A DNA stretch of 64,000 nucleotides from Polyangiaceae bacterium (GTDB lineage: Bacteria; Myxococcota_A; Polyangia; Polyangiales; Polyangiaceae). Positions 17,504-27,076 of this stretch are shown one piece after another; the stretch's first letter is position 1, and each line of letters opens with the position of its first letter. Made by a program: the position numbers and the translations under genes. The notes beneath the pieces are model-generated. The model had not been told where the DNA came from. It made no database searches and worked only from the letters and a program-made list of their open reading frames with translations. The stretch lies in the NCBI GenBank assembly GCA_947475525.1, contig CANJMI010000013.1, positions 99,361 to 163,360 on the forward strand. Direction: 5' to 3'.

Positions 17504-18067
17504 TCAAAACCAGGGAATCGTCGCGGTTGCACTCAAGCCATAGGCCCCAAAGATGCCCGCATTTGCAGTTTCAAGCAATGCGCCGTGCCGGATAAACAGG
17601 CGAAAAGACTGCTCTGTGCTTTGGCTGCGCAGCTTCAGATAGGGCAAGTCCAAGCGCTCTGCCGCCGTGTCAGGCACGCGTACGAGCGCCTGCGTTTCGT
17701 CAAGGCCGTGGCGGCGCATCTGGCGGCGCTGCAGGCGCTCTGGGTTGCTTTTGGCTTGCACGCGACTCACGACGCGAAAGCTCGCCTTGGGAGGCACCGC
17801 AAGCACCGCTGTTGCGTGAACATGATCGCGCATGCCTGCTAGCCAGTTGAGCGCCATTAACCCGGCCAAGGCGGCTTGGTCGCCGTGCAATCGCAGACGA
17901 TCGCCCAGCCACGAGGGTTCTGTTCGAACCGCCGGAAAACTGATGCCAATGTGTTGGCTGTGCTGCGCCACCAGTGCGCGGTGCACCTTGCTGAACAAGG
18001 CGCCCATCAAATGCTGTTGGGCAATTTCGGGATCAGGCCTCAAGGTCAAATCAACGTAGTGGTCCAT
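17504..18067 (-). CDS. cas6f: Cas6f (Csy4) CRISPR RNA endonuclease
   Basis: 187 aa starting at MDHYVDLTLRPDPEI, the usual Csy4 start; an upstream in-frame ATG region overlaps csy3 and is not needed. Key residues match the P. aeruginosa enzyme in number: catalytic His29 (KVHRALV) and Ser148 (LRSQSTEQSFRLFI). The arginine-rich helix that grips the repeat hairpin is SNPERLQRRQMRRHG (about 107-121). The C terminus shows FGAYGLSATATIPWF, ending in the family's usual aromatic motif. It cleaves pre-crRNA in each repeat and stays bound as part of the Csy complex. It starts 4 bases after the csy3 stop, the last gene of the cas operon before the leader. Confidence 0.96.
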   Translation of the reverse strand: MDHYVDLTLRPDPEIAQQHLMGALFSKVHRALVAQHSQHIGISFPAVRTEPSWLGDRLRLHGDQAALAGLMALNWLAGMRDHVHATAVLAVPPKASFRVVSRVQAKSNPERLQRRQMRRHGLDETQALVRVPDTAAERLDLPYLKLRSQSTEQSFRLFIRHGALLETANAGIFGAYGLSATATIPWF

Positions 18068-18071
18068 GGCG

Positions 18072-19100
18072 TCAGTCCTTGCCGGAATCGCCAAACACAC
18101 CGCCACGAACCAGGTTGGCGATTATATAGTGCTGTTGCGTTACCTCCGGCACCTGGTCTCTCAACACCCATGCGTCGAACTGGGAATAGAAATCCATCTT
18201 TGCCTTGGGCTGGCGGTAGGCCTTGCCTTGTGAGGTGACCGAGCCGTAGGGCTCAACGGCAATGGGACCGAGGCCGTCCTCGTCGGGATACCAGGTGTCA
18301 ACGGTGCGAATGGCGTTGCCCAGTTTTTGGGAGTGCATCGCGGCAATTTTGTTGACGGTGTAAAGGGTTTTGCTTTTCCCCGCTTTTTCCTTGTCCAAAA
18401 TCAGCTCTTGGGACGGAAACACTTCCTGCCCTGCGCCGACGCGCACATACGCGGTGACCTGCAACAGAACGTGGTGCGAACCACCCAAGCCCCGCTCCAG
18501 CAAAGCGGCCATTTCCGTCAAGTCAGTAGAGCTCGCGCTGAAGTCGCGCAGCGAGTGCCCAAGGGCATCAAACGTCCAGCTTTGCGCCGCTTGCCCTTGC
18601 ACCCATTGGGCTACCTGCACTTCGATTTGCTCGGAGCCCAAACGGTTGCGCCACAAGAACCGCCCATTGGCGAGGTTGTGCGCATAGCGACGGGCCAGTT
18701 CGCCAAAGCCCTGCGACTGGGTATAGGTCTGCACCGTGGCGAGCAACTTGGCTTGGTAATCGGCGCTGTTGCAGGCCGAAGGTGTGCCCGTGCCACCCAA
18801 GACACGCAGGGTGAAACTGACCTTGAGCGTGTCTGCATCGGCGGGTAGCGTGGCCACATCGACGGTTTGCAGGTTGGGGCTTTCGATGGCCGCGTCCAGC
18901 TTGGCCGGGTCTTGCTCTTTGGTTTTGAGGCGGTTGGAAATGGTGCCGCGAACCGATTTGGTCCGCACCTCGACAGCAGGCCAGTTGTGGCTGGCGCTGC
19001 GCTGTTCCCAGGTGCCCGCTGCGAACAGGGCATCAGACGGGTCGAGCTTGCGTTCAAACGCGAGGACAGAGGCGGTTTTGATCGTGCTTGTGGTTGCCAT
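18072..19100 (-). CDS. csy3: Cas7f (Csy3) backbone subunit of the Csy complex
   Basis: 342 aa, usual length for the family. It begins [20 protein letters not shown], typical of Csy3, then shows [35 protein letters not shown] and a C-terminal [20 protein letters not shown] followed by GGVFGDSG. The GG-F-G-x-S-G terminus is family-typical. Six copies line the crRNA spacer in the interference complex. It lies 17 bases downstream of csy2 and 4 bases upstream of cas6f. Codon use is less GC-biased than in the flanking chromosome, consistent with acquisition of the cas block by transfer. Confidence 0.96.
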   Translation of the reverse strand: MATTSTIKTASVLAFERKLDPSDALFAAGTWEQRSASHNWPAVEVRTKSVRGTISNRLKTKEQDPAKLDAAIESPNLQTVDVATLPADADTLKVSFTLRVLGGTGTPSACNSADYQAKLLATVQTYTQSQGFGELARRYAHNLANGRFLWRNRLGSEQIEVQVAQWVQGQAAQSWTFDALGHSLRDFSASSTDLTEMAALLERGLGGSHHVLLQVTAYVRVGAGQEVFPSQELILDKEKAGKSKTLYTVNKIAAMHSQKLGNAIRTVDTWYPDEDGLGPIAVEPYGSVTSQGKAYRQPKAKMDFYSQFDAWVLRDQVPEVTQQHYIIANLVRGGVFGDSGKD

Positions 19101-19117
19101 GGTTTAACTCCCGTAAA

Positions 19118-20179
19118 TCAGTCAATAAAGGGAACAGGAATGTAGGTATCGGTTACCGGTGCTTGGTAGGCGTTGATGCAGCGGTACAGCCCGCTGGTGG
19201 GCGCATACTCGGCCCGCCACGTCAGTTGAGTAATGTCTTGCAAACGGTGCGGGCTGATCCATTGGCCGATGGAATACACGCTTTCGACAAAGCGAAAAGG
19301 TACGCTCGCATCGCGTGCGCCAGCCACCGCGCCGGCAGGGTGCAGGTCGGACAAGGCGGCGTAGCCGACGGGGATGGGCACCAGCCAACCGGGTCGGTTG
19401 TCGGCAGCCCATTCGACGACCTCGGTGGATGGGTCGCCTGTTTCGTTCAGCACGGTTTTGGTGGTGGCCCGATGGTTGATTCGCGACAGGTCCAGCCAAG
19501 CATCCAATAGCGAAGGCTGGGGTTGCGCGTCAGGAGCGCTGGCACACAACGCTTTCAGGCGGCTTTGCAGCACATCGTCGCGTGACACCAGCGCAAAGCC
19601 CGGCAACCATTGACGGCACAGCCTTTTGAATTGCTTGGTGCGCAGGTCTGGAGCTTCTGCTAGAAGCACGAGCTGCGCGCGTGGTTGCTGGCGAGCCATG
19701 CCAAACAAGTTGGGCAAAGGCGGCATGACGCTGCCGCCTGCAATGCGCATGCCGGCGACGCATTCGCCTATCTGCGCAGCGCATTCGGCACGCGCGGCAT
19801 CATTAAGAAGGGCTGAACTAAGCTTCACCTCGAACACCAGCGTGATGTCGAGGTGGACCCGGCCTTCTTCCACAATGGCGGCAGTTGAACCGTCATGCAA
19901 CGCCGGGTTGCGCGTCAGGCAAAAGCTGCGGGTGTACCCGCCTTGAGTGACTAGCGCCTCAAAGCCATGGCACACCACGCCCACACTTTGAAAACTAAGC
20001 CCCGTCTCAGCTCCCAAGCGCCGCGCGAGTGCGGTCATGAGCCCCGTGAAAGCGGTGATGGACGGAAATCCCCAGGTCAACGGACTGGAAATGGCGTTGG
20101 CGTTTTGCACCCGCAAGCGGGGCAGCACCAACAATGCGGCGTGCTGCGGCAGTTCATTTGGCGGCACATCATTCGACAT
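19118..20179 (-). CDS. csy2: Cas5f (Csy2) subunit of the Csy complex
   Basis: 353 aa from the ATG at 20179 (MSNDVPPNELPQHAALLVLP). The open frame extends upstream into csy1, but Csy2 proteins start shortly before LLVLPRLRVQNANAISSPLT, so this start, with 11 bases overlap of the csy1 stop, is preferred. WGFPSITAFTGLMTALARRL and the C-terminal YAPTSGLYRCINAYQAPVTD also match the family. Csy2 pairs with Csy1 to hold the 5' handle of the crRNA and contributes to PAM recognition. Operon order csy1-csy2-csy3-cas6f is canonical for I-F. Confidence 0.95.
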   Translation of the reverse strand: MSNDVPPNELPQHAALLVLPRLRVQNANAISSPLTWGFPSITAFTGLMTALARRLGAETGLSFQSVGVVCHGFEALVTQGGYTRSFCLTRNPALHDGSTAAIVEEGRVHLDITLVFEVKLSSALLNDAARAECAAQIGECVAGMRIAGGSVMPPLPNLFGMARQQPRAQLVLLAEAPDLRTKQFKRLCRQWLPGFALVSRDDVLQSRLKALCASAPDAQPQPSLLDAWLDLSRINHRATTKTVLNETGDPSTEVVEWAADNRPGWLVPIPVGYAALSDLHPAGAVAGARDASVPFRFVESVYSIGQWISPHRLQDITQLTWRAEYAPTSGLYRCINAYQAPVTDTYIPVPFID

Positions 20180-21473
20180 GATTACCCTCCCGTTCTTCGG
20201 TTTTGATGTGCTCGTGCATGGCATTGCGCCAGGCCAGAAACTCCGTGTCACCCGTAGGCAGCGGGTCACGCAACTGGGCGTTGAGCCAGTTGGCAAACGC
20301 GGCGCTGATACGTTCAGGAATGTTTGTGGGCGCCGGGCGAACCAGCTCGGCATCGGTCGTTGCCACGCCATCGGGGTCGAGCCAACGAGCTTCTGCATCA
20401 CCCAATTGGCAGGCCGGTGTTTGACTCCAGCCGGGCTCCAAGCTGCGCAACTCGGCAGTGAACTGCAAAAATTCGTCGCTCAAAAGCTGGACCCATGCGG
20501 CACGTTTGTCACGGGTGTCCATGTTGCGCTTGGGGTCGCTCTTTAAGAAGGCCAGCAGTGCTTTAACGCTTTGACGCACCTCGGGGCGGCGGCCGAAGCG
20601 ATGGAACATCGAATCCGTGCTGAGCAGCGGCTTCAGGTCCACCGAGCGCCACACGGGTGGCAGTGAGGCGAGCAGGTAGTTGTTGCCACGGCGTTCACTG
20701 TTAAGCTGGCTTATGTTCTGCGGCTTGGTGCCGCCTAGTTGTTGCACCGCGAGTTGCGGGTACTCGCGCACCGGGCGTTCGCTGAAGGTGTTGGCCTTCC
20801 TGGCTTCACGTGCCGCTTTGGCGGCATCACTGAACCGGTCATCCTGCAAGGTCTCAAACACACGGTGCGCCAGCGAGCTGGCGTACAGCGGAGCCAGAAG
20901 TTGAAAACCAGCGTCATTCAGCGGGTCGTCGCCCGTTTGCCAATAGAGCTGTTTGGCTAAGGTGTGCGAGGTCAATCGCCCGCGCGGCTCGGTGAGCGAG
21001 GCGAAGGCTTGCATCCACGCCAGCGCCTTCGCAGGGTCATCGCTCAGAGCGGCTGCCAAATCAGCGTCAGCCGCGACAGACAGCTCCAATAGGCTGCTGC
21101 CTGCATGCGCCTGCTTGAGAAACTTATGCACATCCAATGCGGCGGCATTGCCCACTACATCCCCGGCGAAGTTGTCGCCTAGGCAATGACTGCCAACCAC
21201 CTCTGCTGCAGCGAGTGTGCTGGGCGGGCAGTAGAGGTTAGTACCTTTGGCATCGGGGTGCACGGGCTTTAACGAGTGCGTCACCGCTTGAATTTGCCCA
21301 GCACGACGTGCAGCATCTTCTAGCCAGGTGGCGGGGATGAATTGCTCGTGCAGTTCGGCGCGTTTGGGTTCATCGGGGGCGAGATCTTTGAGTTTGGCAT
21401 CTCGGCGCTTCATCAAAAAGTCTGTAATGATACCTCGCAACGCGGTTGCCCGGTTCGGATCAGGTTGGTTCAT
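20169..21473 (-). CDS. csy1: Cas8f (Csy1) large subunit of the Csy complex
   Basis: 434 aa, matching typical Csy1 length. Starts MNQPDPNRATALRGIITDFL and contains THSLKPVHPDAKGTNLYCPP, KFLKQAHAGSSLLELSVAAD, LGGTKPQNISQLNSERRGNN followed by YLLASLPPVW, all strong Csy1 signatures (the 'GGTKPQNIS' segment is very conserved). It forms the tail of the interference complex with Csy2, recognises the CC PAM and recruits Cas2-3. 46 bases separate it from the cas2-3 stop. No internal disruptions seen. Confidence 0.95.
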   Translation of the reverse strand: MNQPDPNRATALRGIITDFLMKRRDAKLKDLAPDEPKRAELHEQFIPATWLEDAARRAGQIQAVTHSLKPVHPDAKGTNLYCPPSTLAAAEVVGSHCLGDNFAGDVVGNAAALDVHKFLKQAHAGSSLLELSVAADADLAAALSDDPAKALAWMQAFASLTEPRGRLTSHTLAKQLYWQTGDDPLNDAGFQLLAPLYASSLAHRVFETLQDDRFSDAAKAAREARKANTFSERPVREYPQLAVQQLGGTKPQNISQLNSERRGNNYLLASLPPVWRSVDLKPLLSTDSMFHRFGRRPEVRQSVKALLAFLKSDPKRNMDTRDKRAAWVQLLSDEFLQFTAELRSLEPGWSQTPACQLGDAEARWLDPDGVATTDAELVRPAPTNIPERISAAFANWLNAQLRDPLPTGDTEFLAWRNAMHEHIKTEEREGNHVE

Positions 21474-21519
21474 TTAATGGCTTCCTTTCAAAAATGGTTT
21501 CTTCTGAACAACGTACCGC

Positions 21520-24500
21520 TTAACTCTTGGCCTTCGTAAACCCCAGCGCCGGGTGAAAGCGCCAGCCATTGTCGTTTTTCGGCAGGCTCACCGTTCCAAA
21601 ACGTCGGGCGCAGGCCTCCAGCGACACATCCAACTCGATGGCCAGGGCTGCCAGTGCCTCCATGTAGTCCGTTTGGCCCCACGCACTGATGCAATCGCCA
21701 TGCACCTCGCCATCCGGAACGCGTGTGTGTAGGGATTTTTCGATCTCGACAAAAACCGTCTCTCCCCTGCGGTCTCCTTTCTTCGCTATTAATTGGATCA
21801 GCGCATAGTTGTCGCCCTCCGCATTAGGACGCAACTCCAAATCCACGCGCTGGACCGGGTCGAAGCGGAACGGCTGTTGCTGCGGCAGCACGGCGGTGAC
21901 CAGTGCATCCGCCGGTGCCAGGTGCCACCAGCTGGCGGCATTCAATGATGGAATGACGTTGGGCGCTAGGGGCCGCATCGTGGCCTGCATCCGCGCATGT
22001 TCCAAGTCCACCAGCCGACCACAGGGCTGCAGTTTGTCACGCGCCATGATGCGGGGACGGGCATCAATCACAGCTACTTCATCAGGGTCCATTAATTGAC
22101 CCAGGCCATGAGCATGCAAGGGAAACTGTTCTGTCTCAAAGCCGGGCTTGCAAAACGCGGGCTTGTTGGGGTTTCTGAAGTGGCGCAGGTTGGTGTCGAA
22201 CACCCGAATGTTGGGCGTGCTGCATTCGCCTTCACGGTGCCTGCGAACACGGCCCGCCAGTTGGATCAGCGAGCGCATGGACGATGGTTCCACCACGGCC
22301 CAGTCGTAGTCGTGGTCCCGCCCGACTTCGGTAACGGGCGAGCCGAGCACGATGAACAGGTGATCTGTTTCTGGATGGTCGTGCAAGCGCTGGCGAACCT
22401 CGGGCATCATGAACACGGCATTCGGCTGGCGGCGGTTCAGTGATTGGTCCAATTGCCGCTCAATAGCGGAGCGAATCAATAGAGGGAATTGCGAATGGTA
22501 TGTACAGAGGTGAACGCGCACACCCGCAGGCCAGGGCAAGCGGTACAGCTCCAACGCCACATCCACCAACGGCTCGATATTCGCCATGCGAATCAAACCG
22601 AAGCTGACGCGCTTGTCGCTTTCGGGATTGGGGCTGTGGTGCTTGCGGTGCAACCCCGTCGCGTGTCGAATGGCTTGCTGCGCAAAAAGTGAGGCCAGCG
22701 AGTCGCAGTGTTTGCCTGTCAAATCCAGGGGCACCAGCACCGCCCGGCGGCGCACTTCGGTTTTGCCCAATTGTTGCGCCCTGTGCTTGGCGAAGACCTC
22801 ATGCACCGCCCCGTAGCTGGGGCCATCAGCGCAGGCGGCTTGCTGCACATCAAATTCATCGATCCATGCGCAGCAAATATCAACCGCTTGGCTCGCTGCG
22901 CCGGGCCGCTCACCTCGGTTGCGCTGGTAGTGCTGACGACCGTTGCGGTAGGCCTCAAACAACCCCTGCACCAAGGCGGGCGGCAAGGTGGCCGACGACA
23001 GCAACACCCGCGCACCCAATAACCCGGACCAGTGCACCAAGCGGGTAAGCGCAGGCAGGTCGTCAATGTCGAAATCATCCGGCTCGTCCAGCACCAGATC
23101 GCCGCTCATCAATCGCAGCATGGGCGCAATCTGGCGGCCGCCGCGCTGGCTTTCGGTCGCTGGCGTCAGGTGGTCGATGGTGCATACCAGCACGGGCGCG
23201 GCCAACAGCGCTTTTACCGCAGGGTCGTGCATTACCCGTTGCAGCAGGGGGTGGGCATCGGCGTTGCCCTCAAACAACACATGACTGTCCTCATCCAACA
23301 GCGACTGTCGCGAGGCAGAGCCCGTTTTTTCAGCCTCACGCTCGTAGTGCTCAAACAAGGCCCGGCTGGCGCTGCCGCCGACGCGGATCGCTAGTTCGTC
23401 ATCGCCCAAGCCCAGCAGGTCGCGAAACGCCCGGCCCGTTTGCAGAGTGAGGGTGCGCAAGCCCATCGCAAACGCGCAGCGCATGCCGTGTACAGGGTCT
23501 GCCAGCGCGTACATGATGCGGGCATTGGCCAGTGTTTTACCGCACCCCGTGGAAGCCATGTTGACGATGAAAGCGCCTTGACGCTGGGTGCGACCTCGCA
23601 TGACCTGCGCCATATCAAAGGCCTTGTTCTGCCAGTGGTAGCGTACGTCTTGAGCCCGTTTTTTCAGCGCTCGATGTCTAGCCAGTCGGGGCAAATTCAA
23701 CTCAAAGCGCGGTAAGGCGTAAGTCACTTCACCGCTGTGCTGGGCCACACCCAACAAATGCTCGTCCAGCGTTTGGTTAAGTTGGCTGGCTGACCCTTGG
23801 GTATTGGCAAAGAGTGGGTAGTCTTTTTGGCCTTGGACACGCCCTTCGACGGGCTTGCCTTTTTCATCCACGCCCAAGCTGGAATAATGGTGGTCGGCCA
23901 GCATCAAGCATAGCCGTGAAACATGCATTACATAGGGGTTTGCCAACCAATCACCTTTACCAGGAGATTGAACTAGCGCCTGCAGGCGCACCGCCAAACG
24001 TGCCGCACGTTTGCGCCATTGCTCGGTGGTCACGGGAAGACCGTGCGAAAAGGCCCAGTACAGCGGCAAGAGCGCGGCATCTCCTTCGTCCGTGCGTTCA
24101 TTCCAACCTGCGTCCATGCGGCTGAGCACATCATTAAGCGCCTGCGCTGTGACCCAGCCGACTTTGCCGCCTAAATACGGCTTTCCGTGCTCGGCATCTT
24201 TTTCAGGTGCCACGGGCAAGCGGTGGTGCGTCACCACCAACCAGCCAATAGCTTGCGCCAGCGGTGCCCGTGACAAGTGGCCAAAAGGCCGCTGGGTAAA
24301 GGGGTCTTTGCCATCGCATTGCAGGCGGCCCAGCCATGTAGCGTCATCCTCCGGCGTGGGTTGGGCAAGGCGGGCTAACCAAGTAGCGTCGTCGTCATCA
24401 CCCACAAAAGCTTCAAACAAGCGTAGCGACACCCATTCATGGCGGTATTGGTTGCGCTCATGCAATTGCCCCAGCAGGCGCATTTGAAACGCCTGACTGG

Positions 24501-24882
24501 CTTTGCCCAGGTCATGCAACAGAGCGGCCAGCCCTGTGAGCAAGTGGATGTCCTGCCCCGTATGCCAATCGTTCTCATCAGTCTGCCGCAAGATGTTGCG
24601 TTGGGTCGTGTTGGTAGGCACCGCACCCACTTCATTGAACTGGCTGGCATCACCCACCAGCCACATCAGCTCGCTGTGATCCAAACCGCGAATCCAGTGG
24701 CAGGCCACAGCCGTGTTGCGCCGTGCGGTTTTTTTCAAGAGGTGGCGCAGGGTGTCCAAACCCTGTTGGGTGATGGGCGTTTGCCAGGTGCGGTCGCCGC
24801 GCCGTTCGGCAAATTGGTCAAGAACGCGGCGGGTTTCGGTGAGCGCGCGTTTGGAACATTGGGAGATCAAAAGCACATTCAC
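21520..24882 (-). CDS. cas3: Cas2-Cas3 fusion nuclease/helicase of type I-F
   Basis: 1120 aa. The N-terminal ~95 residues are Cas2-like (MNVLLISQCSKRALTETRRV). A Cas3 HD nuclease domain follows (LLHDLGKASQAF, H123-D124; YRHEWVSLRL). The helicase has Walker A in NMASTGCGKTLANARI (about 440), DExD box LVLDEPDDFD (about 600), SSATLPP (about 630), and motif VI region LIQLAGRVRRHREG near 885. The fusion of Cas2 to Cas3 is diagnostic of type I-F. It degrades target DNA recruited by Csy and, with Cas1, acquires spacers. It begins with ATGA overlapping the cas1 stop. All motifs are intact, so it should be functional. Confidence 0.96.
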   Translation of the reverse strand: MNVLLISQCSKRALTETRRVLDQFAERRGDRTWQTPITQQGLDTLRHLLKKTARRNTAVACHWIRGLDHSELMWLVGDASQFNEVGAVPTNTTQRNILRQTDENDWHTGQDIHLLTGLAALLHDLGKASQAFQMRLLGQLHERNQYRHEWVSLRLFEAFVGDDDDATWLARLAQPTPEDDATWLGRLQCDGKDPFTQRPFGHLSRAPLAQAIGWLVVTHHRLPVAPEKDAEHGKPYLGGKVGWVTAQALNDVLSRMDAGWNERTDEGDAALLPLYWAFSHGLPVTTEQWRKRAARLAVRLQALVQSPGKGDWLANPYVMHVSRLCLMLADHHYSSLGVDEKGKPVEGRVQGQKDYPLFANTQGSASQLNQTLDEHLLGVAQHSGEVTYALPRFELNLPRLARHRALKKRAQDVRYHWQNKAFDMAQVMRGRTQRQGAFIVNMASTGCGKTLANARIMYALADPVHGMRCAFAMGLRTLTLQTGRAFRDLLGLGDDELAIRVGGSASRALFEHYEREAEKTGSASRQSLLDEDSHVLFEGNADAHPLLQRVMHDPAVKALLAAPVLVCTIDHLTPATESQRGGRQIAPMLRLMSGDLVLDEPDDFDIDDLPALTRLVHWSGLLGARVLLSSATLPPALVQGLFEAYRNGRQHYQRNRGERPGAASQAVDICCAWIDEFDVQQAACADGPSYGAVHEVFAKHRAQQLGKTEVRRRAVLVPLDLTGKHCDSLASLFAQQAIRHATGLHRKHHSPNPESDKRVSFGLIRMANIEPLVDVALELYRLPWPAGVRVHLCTYHSQFPLLIRSAIERQLDQSLNRRQPNAVFMMPEVRQRLHDHPETDHLFIVLGSPVTEVGRDHDYDWAVVEPSSMRSLIQLAGRVRRHREGECSTPNIRVFDTNLRHFRNPNKPAFCKPGFETEQFPLHAHGLGQLMDPDEVAVIDARPRIMARDKLQPCGRLVDLEHARMQATMRPLAPNVIPSLNAASWWHLAPADALVTAVLPQQQPFRFDPVQRVDLELRPNAEGDNYALIQLIAKKGDRRGETVFVEIEKSLHTRVPDGEVHGDCISAWGQTDYMEALAALAIELDVSLEACARRFGTVSLPKNDNGWRFHPALGFTKAKS

Positions 24883-25856
24883 TGGGCTTGCCTTCCCAGC
24901 GTCAGGGCTACGTCCTTCAAGGTGTCGATCATGAAGTCTAGGGCTTCGGTGCGTGTGAGCTTTTCGATACAGGCGCGACGGAAGGCTTGCTCGTCATCGC
25001 CCTTCATGGCCGATAAAAAGGCTTGCGGCAAGATCACCGCATCCTTGACCAAATCGGCTACGTCAAACACCAGGCCACCCCGCCGCGTTTTGCCATGCAG
25101 CACGGCCAGCCCATGCGGCAGGCCCAGCACCCAGGTGGCACTGGCGGCCAAGCCATAGGCGAGGTAGTTGCCGTGGTCCAGAAAACGATTGGCGGGGTCT
25201 GAAGCGCTGCCGCGTTTGCCCCGCACAAACTCGCCATAGTTCACCGCGCGGGCTGCGAGTTTGTAGAGCTGCTTGGTCAGGCGGGCTTCATCCGTCAGCA
25301 GAATGGTTTGGTCTGCCGCATGGTCAATGGCCTGTAGCGTGGGGGTAAGGGCGGCATCCAGCGCAGCGGAGTCTATGTCAAAGCCTTCGTCCCGGAGCAA
25401 CCGGTTGTTTTTCCAGTGGTCACGAACACGCTCAATGCGCGAGCGCTGAAAGGCCTTGGCAGCCTGGAGGCGCAGGGCATCGTCAAACCAAAACTTGACC
25501 CAATACTGCAAATACTCTGTGGGCCGGTATTCGCTTTGCGGCGAAAACCAGGCCACCTCAATATCCACTTCGTTCGCACTGAATAGCGGCGTACCACCCC
25601 CGCCGCAAAAGCCAACCAACACGCCCGCCTTGGCCAATTCACGCATCGCCGCCTGCGTGACGGAGGTACCGTTACCAAGCATCACAGTGGTCGTGTTTGC
25701 AATGGGTATGTTCCAATACAACGAACGCTTTCCCTCGTCCGTGACAAATTCAACCCGTCCGCCATTCACCAACACCCGGCAGTGTTCCAGATAGTAGATG
25801 TTGGCACGCTTGGAGTGCATTATTGATTTTAGACTGTTTAAGCTCAAATCTTTCAT
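24879..25856 (-). CDS. cas1: Cas1 integrase of type I-F
   Basis: 325 aa, starting MKDLSLNSLKSIMHSKRANI, as in I-F Cas1. The catalytic triad residues align by number with the P. aeruginosa enzyme: Glu190 (LLTDEARLTKQLYK), His254 (AVLHGKTRRGG) and Asp265/Asp268 (FDVADLVKD). It works with the Cas2-3 fusion to insert new spacers at the leader-proximal repeat. First gene of the minus-strand operon cas1, cas2-3, csy1, csy2, csy3, cas6f; promoter expected in the AT-richer stretch just upstream (25857-25990). Confidence 0.97.
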   Translation of the reverse strand: MKDLSLNSLKSIMHSKRANIYYLEHCRVLVNGGRVEFVTDEGKRSLYWNIPIANTTTVMLGNGTSVTQAAMRELAKAGVLVGFCGGGGTPLFSANEVDIEVAWFSPQSEYRPTEYLQYWVKFWFDDALRLQAAKAFQRSRIERVRDHWKNNRLLRDEGFDIDSAALDAALTPTLQAIDHAADQTILLTDEARLTKQLYKLAARAVNYGEFVRGKRGSASDPANRFLDHGNYLAYGLAASATWVLGLPHGLAVLHGKTRRGGLVFDVADLVKDAVILPQAFLSAMKGDDEQAFRRACIEKLTRTEALDFMIDTLKDVALTLGRQAQ

Positions 25857-26069
25857 AAGTGCGTTATTGTGGTGATCGTGAGCACAAGTTTGGGTCGATC
25901 ATGACTGGTTACGCAGTGCGGGGTGTTGCCACCCGAATGTTATAAGGGTCGGTCACGATAGCCTACGGAAATAGTTCCCATACCCACTCCGCCGGAAGAG
26001 GAGATTTTAAGGCAGGGGAACTCGCAAGAAAAACCATGGCACCGTTACCCGCGGGACATCGGTCGAGGT
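25857..26069. promoter_or_regulatory. cas operon upstream region
   Basis: Non-coding, AT-richer than neighbours (TTATAAGGGTC near 25938, GCACAAGTTTGGG). The cas1 promoter, read leftward, should be here. I could not fix -35/-10 boxes confidently. No other open frame with family features is present, so no accessory or regulatory gene accompanies this cas operon on its upstream side. Confidence 0.4.
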
Positions 26070-26204
26070 GGCGCGCTGAGTTCGTTCACGTTTTTGGGAT
26101 CTGCCGGCGGAGGTCTGCCAGGAAAGAGCCAAACCGCCCCGGTTTTCGAGAGGGCTCGGAAGCTTCGGCAGCGCGCCCGGCTCGTTCACGCCGGCCCTCG
26201 CGCC
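26070..26204 (+). repeat. 135-bp direct repeat, copy B
   Basis: Same length as copy A at 14273 and about 90 percent identical: GGCGCGCTGA, then TTCGTTCACGTTTTTGGG, GAGAGGGCTCGG and ending CCCTCGCGCC. Only the last ~8 bp of the tRNA are shared at its left edge, the rest being element sequence. It closes the CRISPR-Cas block on the right and may be the left end of a second related element. Confidence 0.85.
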
Positions 26205-26283
26205 CCGTTAAGCTCTTATTCCGGCGATGGACGTTAAAAATTGACTGGGACCACCACAACAGGATGCAAATAAAGTGGAGGCG

Positions 26284-27076
26284 ATGAGGCAGAGCACAGT
26301 AGTACTGGCGGGATTGGTGCTCATTGCCTGTGGCAGGGGGGCGACAACGACGCCCGCGATCACCGCGACGGTGACCTTGGCGCCCGCGCTAGCGCCGAGC
26401 ACGTTGCCCCCGGAGTCGGCACCGTCCGCGGTCCAGACACTCGCCTTCGAGCTCCGGGAGCGCAAGCTCGAGGGCACTGGCGTCGAGATTGACGTGGTCT
26501 ACGTCGAGTTGAGGCCGCCCGACGACGAAGCGCGTCTTGGCGTGGTGCGTAAGCTGAACGCGCTGCTCGCCCAGATGGCCGACAAGTGGGTCACTGAGTT
26601 CGAGAAGGAGCACCGCGACGTAGGCGAGCAGGGCCTGTCGATGCTGACGCTCTCGGTCGGCTGCAAGCCGGTCCATCACACCAGCGAGCTCGTGAGCGTG
26701 GTGTGCATTCATTACGAGGTTACGGGGGGCCTCACGGCCACTCTGCCACCCTGGGCAACTTTACGTTTTTGACGGTGTCGAGCCGCAGCTGTTGCAGCTC
26801 GAGCCGCTCTTTCGGGAGCCGCATGCGGCCCGCGCGCGCCTGGTCGCCTTGTGCAGCGTGGACCTGAAAAGCCAGGGCGCCTCCAACGTGGGCGACGAGA
26901 TGACCGAAGTCTCGCAGGCACTCGGCGAGTTCGCCCTGGAAAAGGACGGTCTGATCCTTTTCTTTTCGCCCTACTCGGTAGACTACTCCCGAAACGGGTA
27001 CGCGGTGCACGTCGGGTGGCGCGCTCCGGAGCCGCTGCTGAGTGAGCGGGTGCGTTTGTTGATGAAGCTTTGTTGA
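26284..27076 (+). pseudogene. frameshifted DUF3298/RsiV-like lipoprotein
   Basis: The first frame gives a lipoprotein start (MRQSTVVLAGLVLIACGRG) and an extracytoplasmic domain up to VCIHYEVTGG (about 26730). The expected continuation HGHSATLGNFTF lies in another frame (about 26738-26770), and FDGVEPQLLQLEPLFREP to the end (SERVRLLMKLC) in a third. Both breaks are at homopolymers (GGGGGG near 26724, TTTTT near 26763), and each is repaired by adding one base. The pattern Y-x-x-G-G-x-H-x-x-x-x-x-x-x-F-x-F-D and L-x-L-x-x-L-F fits DUF3298/PdaC-like proteins. It is either a real pseudogene or two sequencing errors. A GTG 9 bases upstream is an alternative start; a GGAGG lies just before the ATG. 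Confidence 0.6.

Noticed and set aside
17504..25856. CRISPR-associated transposon or other unusual I-F variant
   Set aside because: Cas1 and Cas2-3 are complete, and no TniQ or Tns genes are nearby. It is a standard I-F system.
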